A stretch of DNA of 64,000 nucleotides from NCBI RefSeq assembly GCF_014648075.1, contig NZ_BMQK01000001.1, positions 992,001 to 1,056,000 of the forward strand. Reading direction: 5' to 3'. The notes under the pieces were generated by a model. The model did no database searches, was not told the DNA's origin, and worked only from the letters and a program-made list of their open reading frames with translations. Shown here piece by piece: positions 18,788 through 28,081 of this stretch. The translations under genes and the position numbers were made by a program. Position 1 is the stretch's first letter. Each line of letters opens with the position of its first letter. Source of the DNA: Streptomyces ruber. GTDB lineage: Bacteria > Actinomycetota > Actinomycetes > Streptomycetales > Streptomycetaceae.

Positions 18788-19726
18788 TTACCGGGACTGC
18801 TGCGCCGGGACCCCGCGCGAGATCGGCTCGTCGTCCGTGGCCGGCGCACCGGCCGCGGCGACCGCGGCGCCCGTGAGCGTCGCGAGCATCTCGCGGACGT
18901 TCGTGAGCTGGGCGTTGATCGAGTCGCGGCGGTTGGTGAGGGCGGCCAGCTCGCGCTCGGACTCCGAACGGATGCGGTCGGCCTTGGCGTTGGCGTCGGC
19001 CACGATGTCCTCGGCCTGGCGCTGCGCGGTCTCCACCGTCTGGCGGGCGCGGCGCTCGGCGTCGGTGCGCAGCTTCTCCGCCTCCAGGCGGAGCTGCTCG
19101 GCGCGGTGCTCGATCTCGGCCAGGCGCTTCTCGGCCTTGGCCTGACGGGAGGCCAGGTCGCGCTCGGACTGCTCGCGGCGCTTGGCCAGGTTGGTCTCGA
19201 AGTCCGCGGCGGCCTGCGCGGCCTTGGCGCGGGTCTCCTCGAAGAGGGCGTCCGCCTCCTCGCGCTTGGACTGCGCGTCCTTCTGCGCCTCGGCGCGCAG
19301 CTGCGACGCGTCGGTCTTGGCCTTCTCGACGATCCGGACGCCCTCGTCCTCGGCCGCGGCCTTGCGCTCGGCCGCGAACGACTCGGCGTCGTTGCGCACC
19401 TGCTGGGCGGCGGACTCCGCCAGCTCGCGGTGCTGCTCGGCGGCGCGTCGGGCCTCCTCACGCAGGTCCTTCGCCTCTTCCTCGGCGAGACGGAGGATCT
19501 TTTCGACGCGCGCGCCGAGACCCGCGTACGACGGCTCGGCGTCACTGACCGCGGCCTGGGCGTTCTGCGTCTCGAGGTGCAGCTCCTCGATGCGCTTCTC
19601 CAGAGCAGTGATACGGGCCAGAGCACTGTCACGGTCGGAGACGAGCTTCGAGATGCGTTCGTCCACCTGAGCGCGGTCGTACCCACGCCGCACAAGCTCG
19701 AAGCCGTAGGGGGAAGTGTCGCTCAT
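18788..19726 (-). CDS. filP: FilP, coiled-coil filament protein
   Basis: This 312-residue protein is nearly all coiled coil, apart from a short N-terminal DivIVA-like segment (YGFELVRRGYDRAQVDERI) and a disordered tail ending GVPAQQSR. It is rich in Glu, Ala, Arg and Gln with heptad spacing. Length, sequence style and position next to scy identify it as FilP (S. coelicolor SCO5396), which self-assembles into filaments near hyphal tips, works with DivIVA and gives the hyphae mechanical stiffness. The ATG at 19726 follows AGGAA. It lies 350 bases downstream of scy on the same strand, with room for its own promoter. Confidence 0.95.
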   Translation of the reverse strand: MSDTSPYGFELVRRGYDRAQVDERISKLVSDRDSALARITALEKRIEELHLETQNAQAAVSDAEPSYAGLGARVEKILRLAEEEAKDLREEARRAAEQHRELAESAAQQVRNDAESFAAERKAAAEDEGVRIVEKAKTDASQLRAEAQKDAQSKREEADALFEETRAKAAQAAADFETNLAKRREQSERDLASRQAKAEKRLAEIEHRAEQLRLEAEKLRTDAERRARQTVETAQRQAEDIVADANAKADRIRSESERELAALTNRRDSINAQLTNVREMLATLTGAAVAAAGAPATDDEPISRGVPAQQSR

Positions 19727-20076
19727 GGGGTTCCTGTCGAAAGAGACCGGTGAGGTGATAGGTGGAATCCTAGGGGGCGTGGCGGCGTGTCATCGAGCGG
19801 ATGCGCGTTTGATCTGGACAATGACACCCCTTTTGAGTGGTCGGCCGAGGGTGGGAAACACCGGGACCTGTGTGCCGAAATCCCGGCAAAAACGCGCCGT
19901 CGCGCCCTGTCGCCCGGGCGGTACCGGGGAGGACCAGCATCCTCCTGCACCACTCGTGCGTACTCCCGCCACTGTGGCCGATGGCCCAAGTTACCTTAGG
20001 TCACGGAACCTTGACACCGCGCATCCGGAAGTCGGGCGCGACGAGGCGGGACCGTAACCGCATCTTGCTCGCTTCG
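19727..20076 (-). promoter_or_regulatory. scy-filP intergenic region
   Basis: This 350-base region is non-coding. It probably holds the end of the scy transcript and a filP promoter. On the minus strand, TGTCAA is followed about 18 bases later by TAAGGT (around 20015-19990), the best promoter-like pair I can see, and it is weak. No strong hairpin was found. Confidence 0.35.
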
Positions 20077-23000
20077 CTATCCGTCCGACGCTTTGCCACC
20101 CGAACGGGTGGCCCCCGCTGCGGCCCCGGCCTTCACACCGTCCTTGCCGTTCGACGGAGCCTCGAAGGACTCCAACGCCTCCAGCACGTCCTGGACACGG
20201 GAGATCTCCGCGTTGATGTCCTCGCGGCGGCGGACCAGGACCTCCAGCTCGCGCTTGCCCTCCTCCACGGTGGCCTTGGCCTCGCGGATCGCCTCGGCCT
20301 TGAGCTCCTCGGCCTCCCGGACGAGCGTGGCCTTCTTCTGCTCGGCCTCCTTCAGCAGCCCCTCCGCCTTCTTGACGGCGGCGATCCGCACCTTGCCCGC
20401 CTCGGAGTTGGCCTCCGAGACCAGCTCCTTCGCCTTGGCCTGAGCCTTCGCCAGCTGCTCCTCGGCGGCCTTGATGAGGGCGTCGCACCGGTCGCCGGCC
20501 GCCTTCATCGTCTCGGCCGACTCCCGGCGGGCCCGCTCGTGCAGCTCCTCGATCTCGCTCGTGATGCGGTCGCGCAGCTCCTCGGCGCGCTCCCGGATCG
20601 CGGTGGCGTCCCGCCGCGCCCCGACCAGCAGCTCGTCCGCGTCCGCACGGGCCCGCTCCACCAGGGAGTTGCCCTCCACGATCGCCTCCTCGACCAGCCG
20701 GTCGGCCTCCGCGCGGGCCGCGCCGACCATCGTGTCGGCCTGCGCCTCGGCGTCCGCGGTCGTCTTCAGCGCGGACGCCTGCGCCTCCGCCATCAGCTTG
20801 TCGGCCTCGCCGGCGGTCTCCGTGATCAGCTTGTCGACCTGCTCGGCGGCCTCGGACCGCCGCTTGTTGGCGTCCTTGCGGGCCTCGTCCAGCGTCCGCC
20901 CGGCCTCGTCGCGCGCGGCCGCGGTGACCCGCTCGGCCTCCGCCTCCGCCGCGGCCTTGATCCGTGCGGCCTCGTCGCGCGTCCGCTCGGCGTGCGCCTG
21001 AGCCGAGGCCACCGTCTCCGACGCCTCGGCCCGCAGCCGCTCGGCGTCGTCGGTCGCCTCCGCGACCAGCCGCTCGGCCGCCGCCACCGCCTCGGCGCGC
21101 ACCCGCTCGGTCTCCGCCGCCGTCTCCGTGGTGAGCCGCTCCGCCTCGGCGGCCGCCTCCGTGATGAGGGTGTCGGCCTGCGTGGCCGCGTCCGAACGAA
21201 TGCGGTTGGCGTCCTCGCGGGCCTCCGCCCGGGTGCGCGTGGCGTCCTGCTCGGCCTTCGCGATGGTGTCCGAGGCCTCGGTACGGACCCGCTGGGCGTG
21301 CTCGGACGCCTCCGACCGCACCCGCTGGGCGTGCTCGTCGGCCTCCGCGCGCATCCGCTCGGCCTCGGAGAGCGCGTCCGAGACGGTCCGCTCCGCCAGC
21401 GACTTGGCGGCCTCCGACTCCTCGGCCGCCGCACGCCGGACCCGGGTCGCCTCCTCGGCCGCCTCGCGCCGGACGCGGTCCGATTCCTCGGCCGCCTCGC
21501 GCCGGACGCGGTCGGACTCCTCGGTGGCCTCGCGGCGCAGCCGGGCCGCGTCCTCGCCGGCCCGCTCCCGCTCCGCGTACGCGTCGGAACGGACCCGGTC
21601 GGCCTCGTCCTGCGCCTCGGTGCGCGTGCGCTCCGCCGCGTGCTCGGCGGCGCTGCGCAGCCCCGCGATCTCCTCCTGAGCCTGCTCGTGCAGCCCGGCC
21701 ACGGAGTCGCGCACCTGCTGGGCGTGGGACTCGGCGGCCGACACCATCTCGGTCGCCCGCCGGTCCGCCTCCTCGACCAGCCGCCGCGCCTCGGTCTCGG
21801 CCTCCTCGACGCGGGTGCGCGCCGACGCCAGCAGCTCCTCGCTCTGCTCGCGGGCCCGCATCCGCTCCTGGTCGGCCTCCTGCCGGGCGGAACCGAGGGT
21901 CTCCTCGGCCTCGCGGCGGCGCCGGGCGGCCTCCTCCTGCGCGGCGGCCAGCGTCTCGGCGCTCTCGGCGGCCAGCCGTTCGGCCGCGGCCTTCGCCTCG
22001 GCCCGCACCCGGTCGGCGGTCTCCTGGGCCTCCGTCCTCAGCCGCTCCGCCTCGGCGGCGGCCTCCGACCGCAGCCGTACGGCGACGGCCTCGCCCTCGG
22101 CACGGGAGGCGGACGCGTCGGCGGCGGCCTCGTCGCGCAGCCGCTCGGCCTCGGCCTCGGCCTGCGCCCGGAGCGTACGGATCCGCTCGGCGGCCTCGGA
22201 GCGCAGCCGGTCGCTCTCCTCGGCGGCCTCGCGGCGGATGCGCTCCGCCTCCGTACGGGCGTCGGCGAGCGCCTCCTCGGCCGAGGCGAGCCGCTGCTCG
22301 GCCTCGGTCTGCAGCCGGGCCAGCTCCTGAGCGGCCTCCGCCTGTCGGGCCGCGACGGCGCGCTCGGTCTCCTCACGCAGGTCACGGGCCGCCTGCTCGG
22401 CCTCGGCCGTGATGCTCTCGGACCGCTCGACGGCCTCCGCGAGATTCCGCTCGGCCTCCGCGCGGGTGCGCTCCAGGGTCTCCTCGGCCTGGCGGCGCAG
22501 CGTGGAGGCCCGCTCGATGGCCTCGGTGCGGACCTTCTCGCTGTCCGCCGTGGCGGTGCTGCGCAGCTCGTCCGCGTCCGCCTTGGCCTTGGCGAGCAGT
22601 TCCTCGGCGGTCTTCGCCGCCTCCTCGATCTGCTGGACGGCCTCGCGCCGCGCCTCGGAGCGGATGCGCTCGCCCTCGGCGACCGCCTCGGACCGCAGCT
22701 GCTCGGCCTCGCCGCGCAGCCGGCGCGCCTCCTCCTGCAGCTCGACCGTCTTGGCGCGGTACTCCTTGGTGTCGTCCTTCGCCGCGCCCTTGAGCTGTTC
22801 GGCGATGTCGTGCGCCTCGGCGCGCAGCCGGTCCGCCTCGGCCTCCGCCTCCGTACGGATGCGCTCGGCCTCGTCGGCGGCGGCCCTGGTCGTCTTCTTG
22901 GCGTCCTCGGACGCCTTGTTGAGGACCTCCTCGGCCGTTCTGGCCGCCTTCGACAGCTGGGAGGCGGTCTCCTCGGCGGTGATCGTGCGGGCCTTCTCGG

Positions 23001-24054
23001 CGGCCTCGGCGACGATCTTCTCCGCCTCGGCCCTGGCGTCCTCGACGACCTGCTCGGCGTCCGCCCTCGTCGCCTCGGCCTCCTTGGTGGCCTCGCCGAC
23101 CAGCCGGGCGACCTGCTCCTTGGCGGTCCGGGTGCGCTGCTCGTTCGCCGCCTCGGCACTCGCCAGGGCCTTGGCCGCGGCCTCCTTCGCCTCGGCGACC
23201 ACCTTGTCGGCCTCGGCGCGGGCCTCGCGCAGCGCCGCCTCGGCCTCGGACATGCGCTGCTCGGCGCTCCGGCTCAGCTCGGCGGCCTGGCGGCGGGCGG
23301 CGTCCGACTCGCTCGCGGAGGCGGAGCGCAGCTGCTCGGCGTGCTCGGTGGCCTCCTGGGCCTGCGTGGAGGCGGCGTTCAGCAGCCGCTCGGCCTCCGC
23401 GCGGGCGCGGCGCAGGATCTGGTCGGCCTCCGCGCGGGCCGTCTCCGCCTCGCCCTGCACCCGCTGGCGGGCCTCGGCGGCGACCCGCTCGGCCTCCGCG
23501 CGGGCGGCGGCCAGCGCCTGCTCGGCCTCGGCGCGGGACTCGTCGAGGAGCCGGCGGGCCTGCTGCTCGGTGCGGGCGCGCAGCTGCTCGGCCCAGGCGA
23601 CGTTCTCGTTGACGTGGGACTCGACGGTCTGCCGGCGCTCGGCGAGCTCCTGGTCGAGCTGCTGGCGGCGGGTGACCGCCTCCTGGTGCAGCTCCGCCTG
23701 GAGCCGGGCCGCCTGCTCGGCGTGCTCCTGGAGGATGCGCTGGGTCTGCGCGCGGGCCTGGCTGAGCTCGCGCTCGGCCTCGGCGCGCAACTGGTCGGCC
23801 TGCACCTGCGCCTGGCGCAGCATCTGCTCGGCCTGGTACCCGAGGTCGCCGCCGTCGTAGGCGGGCCGGGACATGAGGGAGCGGCGCGCCTCGTGCAGCT
23901 TGGCGCGCAGCACCTCGACCTGGTAGCCGAGGTCCTCGGCGTGCTGGATCGCCTTTTCCCGCTCGGTCTTGAGCCGATCCATCTCGGCCTCGAACCGAGA
24001 GAGGTGGTCGACGTCAGCCGCCGGCTCTCGCTCCTGGCGTTCGTAGCCCCGCAC
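20077..24054 (-). CDS. scy: Scy, giant coiled-coil polarity scaffold
   Basis: This 1325-residue protein has an N-terminal DivIVA-like region (residues 1-70: DVDHLSRFEAEMDRLKTEREKAIQHAEDLGYQVE). More than 1100 residues of coiled coil follow, with relentless Glu/Ala/Arg repeats (AEAERIRxEA type). Published work describes Scy (SCO5397) as having an unusual 51-residue coiled-coil periodicity. It organises the tip polarisome, recruits DivIVA and FilP, and sets branch sites. GTG at 24054 gives the known length; a TTG at 24084 is the alternative. The plus strand of this gene is open for more than 4 kb, which is a compositional effect and not a gene. The repetitive DNA makes assembly or recombination errors possible, but the frame is intact throughout. 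Confidence 0.95.
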   Translation of the reverse strand: MRGYERQEREPAADVDHLSRFEAEMDRLKTEREKAIQHAEDLGYQVEVLRAKLHEARRSLMSRPAYDGGDLGYQAEQMLRQAQVQADQLRAEAERELSQARAQTQRILQEHAEQAARLQAELHQEAVTRRQQLDQELAERRQTVESHVNENVAWAEQLRARTEQQARRLLDESRAEAEQALAAARAEAERVAAEARQRVQGEAETARAEADQILRRARAEAERLLNAASTQAQEATEHAEQLRSASASESDAARRQAAELSRSAEQRMSEAEAALREARAEADKVVAEAKEAAAKALASAEAANEQRTRTAKEQVARLVGEATKEAEATRADAEQVVEDARAEAEKIVAEAAEKARTITAEETASQLSKAARTAEEVLNKASEDAKKTTRAAADEAERIRTEAEAEADRLRAEAHDIAEQLKGAAKDDTKEYRAKTVELQEEARRLRGEAEQLRSEAVAEGERIRSEARREAVQQIEEAAKTAEELLAKAKADADELRSTATADSEKVRTEAIERASTLRRQAEETLERTRAEAERNLAEAVERSESITAEAEQAARDLREETERAVAARQAEAAQELARLQTEAEQRLASAEEALADARTEAERIRREAAEESDRLRSEAAERIRTLRAQAEAEAERLRDEAAADASASRAEGEAVAVRLRSEAAAEAERLRTEAQETADRVRAEAKAAAERLAAESAETLAAAQEEAARRRREAEETLGSARQEADQERMRAREQSEELLASARTRVEEAETEARRLVEEADRRATEMVSAAESHAQQVRDSVAGLHEQAQEEIAGLRSAAEHAAERTRTEAQDEADRVRSDAYAERERAGEDAARLRREATEESDRVRREAAEESDRVRREAAEEATRVRRAAAEESEAAKSLAERTVSDALSEAERMRAEADEHAQRVRSEASEHAQRVRTEASDTIAKAEQDATRTRAEAREDANRIRSDAATQADTLITEAAAEAERLTTETAAETERVRAEAVAAAERLVAEATDDAERLRAEASETVASAQAHAERTRDEAARIKAAAEAEAERVTAAARDEAGRTLDEARKDANKRRSEAAEQVDKLITETAGEADKLMAEAQASALKTTADAEAQADTMVGAARAEADRLVEEAIVEGNSLVERARADADELLVGARRDATAIRERAEELRDRITSEIEELHERARRESAETMKAAGDRCDALIKAAEEQLAKAQAKAKELVSEANSEAGKVRIAAVKKAEGLLKEAEQKKATLVREAEELKAEAIREAKATVEEGKRELEVLVRRREDINAEISRVQDVLEALESFEAPSNGKDGVKAGAAAGATRSGGKASDG

Positions 24055-24237
24055 TGCGCGGTCCCATCCGTCCCCTGGTCGCAAGCTTCTGGAATACGAG
24101 CTCCGTCCAACCGCCGAACGGGGCCCCCGGGGGAATGGTGTCAGATCAACGGCGGAGCGGGCTCGCGCCCTCGCCCTCGTCCCCCGAAACCTGGACCCCG
24201 GCCCTCGGATCCCGGCGTCCTGAGTACGGCGGAACCC

Positions 24238-24265
24238 CGGCCGTCCCCGTGACGGAGGACGGCCG
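24238..24265 (-). terminator. Hairpin downstream of the epimerase gene
   Basis: A perfect 9-bp inverted repeat CGGCCGTCC/GGACGGCCG (24238-24246 and 24257-24265) lies 33 bases after the epimerase stop on the minus strand and about 180 bases upstream of scy. It probably ends the epimerase transcript. Confidence 0.65.
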
Positions 24266-24297
24266 TCCCCAACCCTACCGGCCCTTATGTACGGCGG

Positions 24298-24738
24298 TCA
24301 GTGCTCAGTCGACTCAACTGGCGCCGATGTGACCAGTTCTGTCAGAACGCCATGACAATCCTTCGGGTGCAGGAAGGTGATCCGCGACCCCATGGAGCCG
24401 CGCCGCGGCTCGTCGTACAGGACGCGCACGCCCTTCTCCCGGACGTCCGCCGCGTCGGCGTCCACGTCCGCCGTGCCGAAGGCGATGTGATGCACCCCCT
24501 CACCGTTCTTGGCCAGCCACTTCGCGACGGTGGAGTCCTCCCGGACCGGCTCCAGGAGCTGGAGGTAGGAGGCGCCGCCGTCATCGGTGCCGTTGATCCT
24601 GAGCATGGCCTCGCGCACGCCCTGTTCCTCGTTGACCTCGGTGTGGAACACCTCGAAGCCGTACGTGGCCCGGTAGAACTCGACTGTCCTGTCGAGATCG
24701 AAGCAGGCGATCCCGATGTGGTCGATTCGCGTCAGCAT
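24298..24738 (-). CDS. Methylmalonyl-CoA epimerase
   Basis: This 146-residue enzyme of the glyoxalase/VOC fold interconverts (2R)- and (2S)-methylmalonyl-CoA in the propionate-succinate route. Two paired beta-alpha-beta3 modules are visible. Expected metal ligands are His-7 (RIDHIGIA), the Gln of SYLQLLEP, the His of GVHHIAFG and the Glu of GVLTELV. The ATG at 24738 has no ribosome site. TTGCGT followed by TGCACT just upstream suggests a very short leader or leaderless message (weak). It diverges from the thiolase gene. Together with MeaB 1.4 kb away, this marks a methylmalonyl-CoA metabolic neighbourhood, although the methylmalonyl-CoA mutase itself is not in the window. Confidence 0.94.
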   Translation of the reverse strand: MLTRIDHIGIACFDLDRTVEFYRATYGFEVFHTEVNEEQGVREAMLRINGTDDGGASYLQLLEPVREDSTVAKWLAKNGEGVHHIAFGTADVDADAADVREKGVRVLYDEPRRGSMGSRITFLHPKDCHGVLTELVTSAPVESTEH

Positions 24739-24885
24739 GCTGTCAGTGCAGCGCTCCCGGGGCGGTTACGCAACGTGCGCGCGATCACACTCACCGCCCG
24801 ATGACGGGGTGGCGTACCGCTCAGTACATTCGAGTAAACCCTCGTTCACTCCTCGGCCGCGCAGGCTGGAAGGGGATCGCACCTC

Positions 24886-26088
24886 ATGTCTGGAACGAAC
24901 GGCAACACCTCGGTGATCGTCGCGGGCGCGCGTACGCCCATGGGGCGCCTGCTGGGTTCGCTGAAGTCCTTCTCGGGAGCCGACCTCGGCGGCTTCGCGA
25001 TCAAGGCCGCCCTCGACCGTGCGGGGATCACGGGCGACCAGGTGCAGTACGTGATCATGGGCCAGGTGCTGCAGGCCGGGGCGGGGCAGATCCCGGCGCG
25101 TCAGGCCGCGGTCAAGGCGGGCATCCCGATGAACGTGCCCGCGCTGACGATCAACAAGGTGTGTCTCTCCGGTCTCGACGCGATCGCGCTGGCCGACCAG
25201 CTGATCCGCGCGGGCGAGTTCGACGTCGTCGTCGCGGGCGGCCAGGAGTCCATGACCAACGCCCCCCACCTGCTGCCGAAGTCCCGCGAGGGCTTCAAGT
25301 ACGGCGCGGTCCAGATGCTCGACGCCATGGCGCACGACGGGCTGACCGACTCCTTCGACGGCGTCGCCATGGGCGAGTCCACCGAGAAGCACAACACCCG
25401 GCTGGGCATCGGCCGGGCCGAGCAGGACGAGATCGCCGCCCTGTCGCACCAGCGCGCCGCGGCCGCCCAGAAGAACGGGATCTTCGACGCGGAGATCACG
25501 CCTGTCGAGATCCCGCAGCGCAAGGGCGAGCCGGTCGTCCTCGGCAAGGACGAGGGCATCCGCGGCGACACGACACCCGAGTCCCTCGCCAAGCTGCGCC
25601 CCGCCTTCGCGAAGGACGGCACGATCACCGCCGGCTCGTCGTCGCAGATCTCCGACGGCGCGGCGGCCGTGGTCGTGATGAGCCGGGCCAGGGCCGAGGA
25701 GCTGGGCCTCTCCTGGATCGCGGAGATCGGCGCGCACGGGAACGTGGCCGGGCCGGACAACTCCCTGCAGTCACAGCCGTCGAATGCGATCATGCACGCG
25801 CTGGGCAAGGAGGGGCTGCAGGTGGCGGACCTCGACCTGATCGAGATCAACGAGGCCTTCGCCGCGGTCGCGGTCCAGTCAATGAAGGACCTCGGAGTAT
25901 CCACGGAAAAGGTGAACGTCAACGGCGGCGCCATTGCCCTGGGTCACCCGATCGGCATGTCCGGCGCCCGTCTCGTGCTGCACCTGGCACTGGAGCTGAA
26001 GCGGCGCGGCGGCGGTGTGGGCGCGGCGGCGCTGTGCGGGGGCGGCGGGCAGGGCGACGCGCTGATCGTGCGGGTGCCGAAGGCCTGA
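24886..26088 (+). CDS. Acetyl-CoA C-acetyltransferase (acetoacetyl-CoA thiolase)
   Basis: This 400-residue thiolase condenses two acetyl-CoA to acetoacetyl-CoA, or the reverse. The acylated Cys lies in [11 protein letters not shown] (about residue 90). The C-terminal catalytic blocks are [28 protein letters not shown] and the second Cys in [12 protein letters not shown]. It is full length. ATG at 24886 is preceded by AAGGGG at a rather long spacing. It runs into meaB (57 bases between), with which it is probably co-transcribed. With the hydroxybutyryl-CoA dehydrogenase at 7270-8118 it can start the route acetyl-CoA to butyryl- and isobutyryl-CoA and methylmalonyl-CoA, the source of polyketide extender units. 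Confidence 0.94.
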   Translation: MSGTNGNTSVIVAGARTPMGRLLGSLKSFSGADLGGFAIKAALDRAGITGDQVQYVIMGQVLQAGAGQIPARQAAVKAGIPMNVPALTINKVCLSGLDAIALADQLIRAGEFDVVVAGGQESMTNAPHLLPKSREGFKYGAVQMLDAMAHDGLTDSFDGVAMGESTEKHNTRLGIGRAEQDEIAALSHQRAAAAQKNGIFDAEITPVEIPQRKGEPVVLGKDEGIRGDTTPESLAKLRPAFAKDGTITAGSSSQISDGAAAVVVMSRARAEELGLSWIAEIGAHGNVAGPDNSLQSQPSNAIMHALGKEGLQVADLDLIEINEAFAAVAVQSMKDLGVSTEKVNVNGGAIALGHPIGMSGARLVLHLALELKRRGGGVGAAALCGGGGQGDALIVRVPKA

Positions 26089-26144
26089 GCGCTACCGCAC
26101 GCTGTCGTACGCCCCTCCTCGGACCTCCTCGGAACGGAGCTGTG

Positions 26145-27101
26145 ATGCAGGACGTCTCCTCACTGGTCGCCCAGGCCAGGGAAGGCCGGCCGCGGGCGGT
26201 GGCCCGGCTGATCTCCCTGGTGGAGGGGGCGTCGCCGCAACTGCGCGAGGTCATGGCGGCGCTCGCCCCGCTGACCGGCGGGGCGTACGTCGTGGGGCTC
26301 ACCGGTTCGCCCGGCGTGGGCAAGTCCACGTGCACCTCGGCGCTGGTGACCGCGTACCGCAGGCAGGGCAGGCGGGTCGGCGTCCTCGCGGTGGACCCCT
26401 CCTCGCCGTTCTCCGGCGGTGCGCTCCTCGGTGACCGGGTGCGGATGTCCGAGCACGCCTCCGACCCCGGCGTCTACATCCGCTCGATGGCGACGCGCGG
26501 CCACCTCGGCGGGCTGGCCTGGGCGGCCCCGCAGGCGGTGCGGGTGCTGGACGCCGCGGGCTGCGACGTGATCCTGGTCGAGACGGTCGGGGTGGGCCAG
26601 TCCGAGGTGGAGATCGCCTCCCAGGCCGACACCTCGGTGGTGCTCCTGGCGCCCGGCATGGGCGACGGCATCCAGGCGGCCAAGGCCGGGATCCTGGAGA
26701 TCGGCGACGTGTACGTCGTCAACAAGGCCGACCGCGACGGCGCGGACGCCACCGCGCGGGAGCTCAACCACATGCTGGGCCTGGGCGAGGCGCGCGGCCC
26801 CGGCGACTGGCGCCCGCCGATCGTGAAGACGGTCGCGGCCCGGGGCGAGGGCGTCGACGAGACGGTCGAGGCGCTGGAGAAGCACCGGGCGTGGATGGAG
26901 GAGCGCGGGGTGCTGGCCGAGCGGCGGCGGGCGCGGGCCGCCCGGGAGGTCGAGACGATCGCCGTCACCGCCCTGCGGGAGCGGATCGGCGACCTGCGCG
27001 GCGACCGCCGTCTGTCCGCCCTCGCCGAGCGCATCGTGGCGGGCGGACTGGACCCGTACCGCGCGGCGGACGAACTGGTGTCGGGGCTCACCGAGGGCTG
27101 A
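26145..27101 (+). CDS. meaB: MeaB, GTPase chaperone of cobalamin-dependent mutases
   Basis: This 318-residue G3E-family GTPase protects and reloads adenosylcobalamin in acyl-CoA mutases. Walker A is GSPGVGKST at residues 54-62. It also has AVDPSSPFSGGALLGDRVRM, the switch region VETVGVGQSEVE, the base-recognition VNKADRDG and the C-terminal dimerisation helices. ATG at 26145 comes after GGAACGGAGC. It is probably co-transcribed with the thiolase. A 19-bp terminator hairpin follows directly. Clients are likely to be methylmalonyl-CoA mutase (elsewhere) and perhaps the isobutyryl-CoA mutase encoded at 40074-41774. Confidence 0.95.
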   Translation: MQDVSSLVAQAREGRPRAVARLISLVEGASPQLREVMAALAPLTGGAYVVGLTGSPGVGKSTCTSALVTAYRRQGRRVGVLAVDPSSPFSGGALLGDRVRMSEHASDPGVYIRSMATRGHLGGLAWAAPQAVRVLDAAGCDVILVETVGVGQSEVEIASQADTSVVLLAPGMGDGIQAAKAGILEIGDVYVVNKADRDGADATARELNHMLGLGEARGPGDWRPPIVKTVAARGEGVDETVEALEKHRAWMEERGVLAERRRARAAREVETIAVTALRERIGDLRGDRRLSALAERIVAGGLDPYRAADELVSGLTEG

Positions 27102-27115
27102 GGGAGCCGTGCGGG

Positions 27116-27158
27116 ACGGGCGGGGGCGGCCACCGGTCGGGTGGCCGCCCCCGCCCGT
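27116..27158 (+). terminator. Terminator after meaB
   Basis: A perfect 19-bp inverted repeat (27116-27134 with 27140-27158) encloses a 5-nt loop, starting 15 bases after the meaB stop. It may also serve the converging PepSY gene, which ends at 27272. Confidence 0.9.
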
Positions 27159-27271
27159 GGCGGCCGCGGCCGCGTGGCTCCCGGCCCGTCCGGCGCCGGC
27201 GTTCACCGGGCAGGCCCCGGACGAGGCCCCGCCGACGGCGCTCCCGCCGCCCGCCCGAGCACGGACGTGCG

Positions 27272-27955
27272 TCAGTCGTCGGAGTCGTCCGAGTGGTCGT
27301 CGGAGGCGTCGTCGTCCGTGTCGTCGTCGGCCCGGTCCGCCGTGACCTTCGACGTCTTCAGGTCCACGTCCCACTCGCTCTCCGCTCCGTCGGCACCCGT
27401 GGTCTCGATCCGCCACGCGTGGCTGCGGCCGTCGTCGTCCAGGTCGACGGAGGTCACGACGCCCTTCCCGGCGGCGGCCTGCGCGGCCTCGGCGGCCGAG
27501 ACCGACGTGCCCTTCAGCGCGGCGCGGGCCTCGGCGGCGTCGTCGGCATCGTCGTCGCCCGTCTCGGTGCGGGAGTCGAGGACCTTGCCCGTGCCCGGGT
27601 CCACCAGGACGCTGTGCCAGGTCGTACCCGAGGACAGGACGTCCACGTCCCACACCAGGTCGCGGCCCTCGCTGTCCAGCTCGGCGCCGACCGCCGTGCC
27701 GGAGGTGTGCTTCAGCGCCGCGTCGATCGCGTCGGCCGCCGTCACCTTCGCCGCGCCGGCCCCGGCCGCGTCGTCGTCCCGGTCGTCCCGGCCGTCCCGT
27801 CCGTCGTCGCCGTCGTCACGGTCGTCGTCCCGTGTCTGCACGCTCGACCGCTGCGCGGGCGCCTCGTCGTCGTCCGAGACCGCGAGGGCGGTCGCGGTAC
27901 CGCCGCCGATCAGGGCGGCTGCCGCGACGGTGGCGATGACGATGTTGCGCTTCAT
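27272..27955 (-). CDS. Exported Asp-rich PepSY-domain protein
   Basis: This 227-residue protein has a signal peptide or anchor (MKRNIVIATVAAAALIGGG) and then a very acidic stretch (about residues 28-63, Asp with interspersed Arg). Two PepSY domains follow (about 70-130 and 145-205), each ending with the W-x-V/I strand pattern, and then an Asp/Ser-rich tail. PepSY domains are extracytoplasmic and often regulate peptidases or work with signalling kinases. The ATG at 27955 has GGGAGGAA upstream. It is divergent from the response regulator at 28082, with 126 bases between, a layout typical of a two-component system controlling its own exported PepSY protein. The acidic stretch suggests binding of metal or another cation (inference). 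Confidence 0.85.
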   Translation of the reverse strand: MKRNIVIATVAAAALIGGGTATALAVSDDDEAPAQRSSVQTRDDDRDDGDDGRDGRDDRDDDAAGAGAAKVTAADAIDAALKHTSGTAVGAELDSEGRDLVWDVDVLSSGTTWHSVLVDPGTGKVLDSRTETGDDDADDAAEARAALKGTSVSAAEAAQAAAGKGVVTSVDLDDDGRSHAWRIETTGADGAESEWDVDLKTSKVTADRADDDTDDDASDDHSDDSDD

Positions 27956-28021
27956 GGTGGTTCCTCCCGAGTGCGACCGATAGCGTTTGCTTTCGACGGG
28001 AACCAATCTCCCTGAGGCATG

Positions 28022-28047
28022 CTGAAGCCGGGCTGAAAGCCCCTGAA
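28022..28047. promoter_or_regulatory. Tandem CTGAA repeats in the PepSY / response-regulator intergenic region
   Basis: CTGAA occurs at 28022-28026, 28033-28037 and 28043-28047, spaced 11 and 10 bp, followed by TTCAG at about 28053. Such helical-turn-spaced direct repeats are typical sites for OmpR/PhoP-type regulators. They lie 35 bases before the response regulator start and 67 bases before the PepSY start, so they may control both. The response regulator start has no ribosome site, which could mean a leaderless message. Confidence 0.6.
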
Positions 28048-28081
28048 GGGTTCTTCAGGTTCCGTTTGGGACGCTGTCCCC

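Noticed and set aside
20077-24054. Repeats within scy as a CRISPR or satellite array
   Set aside because: The repeats are protein-level coiled-coil periodicity with varied DNA and no spacers.
19837-24252. A 1471-codon open frame on the plus strand opposite scy
   Set aside because: It mirrors the repetitive, GC-rich scy codons. The product is a Leu/Gly/Arg repeat with no domain, and the minus strand encodes the well-known Scy.
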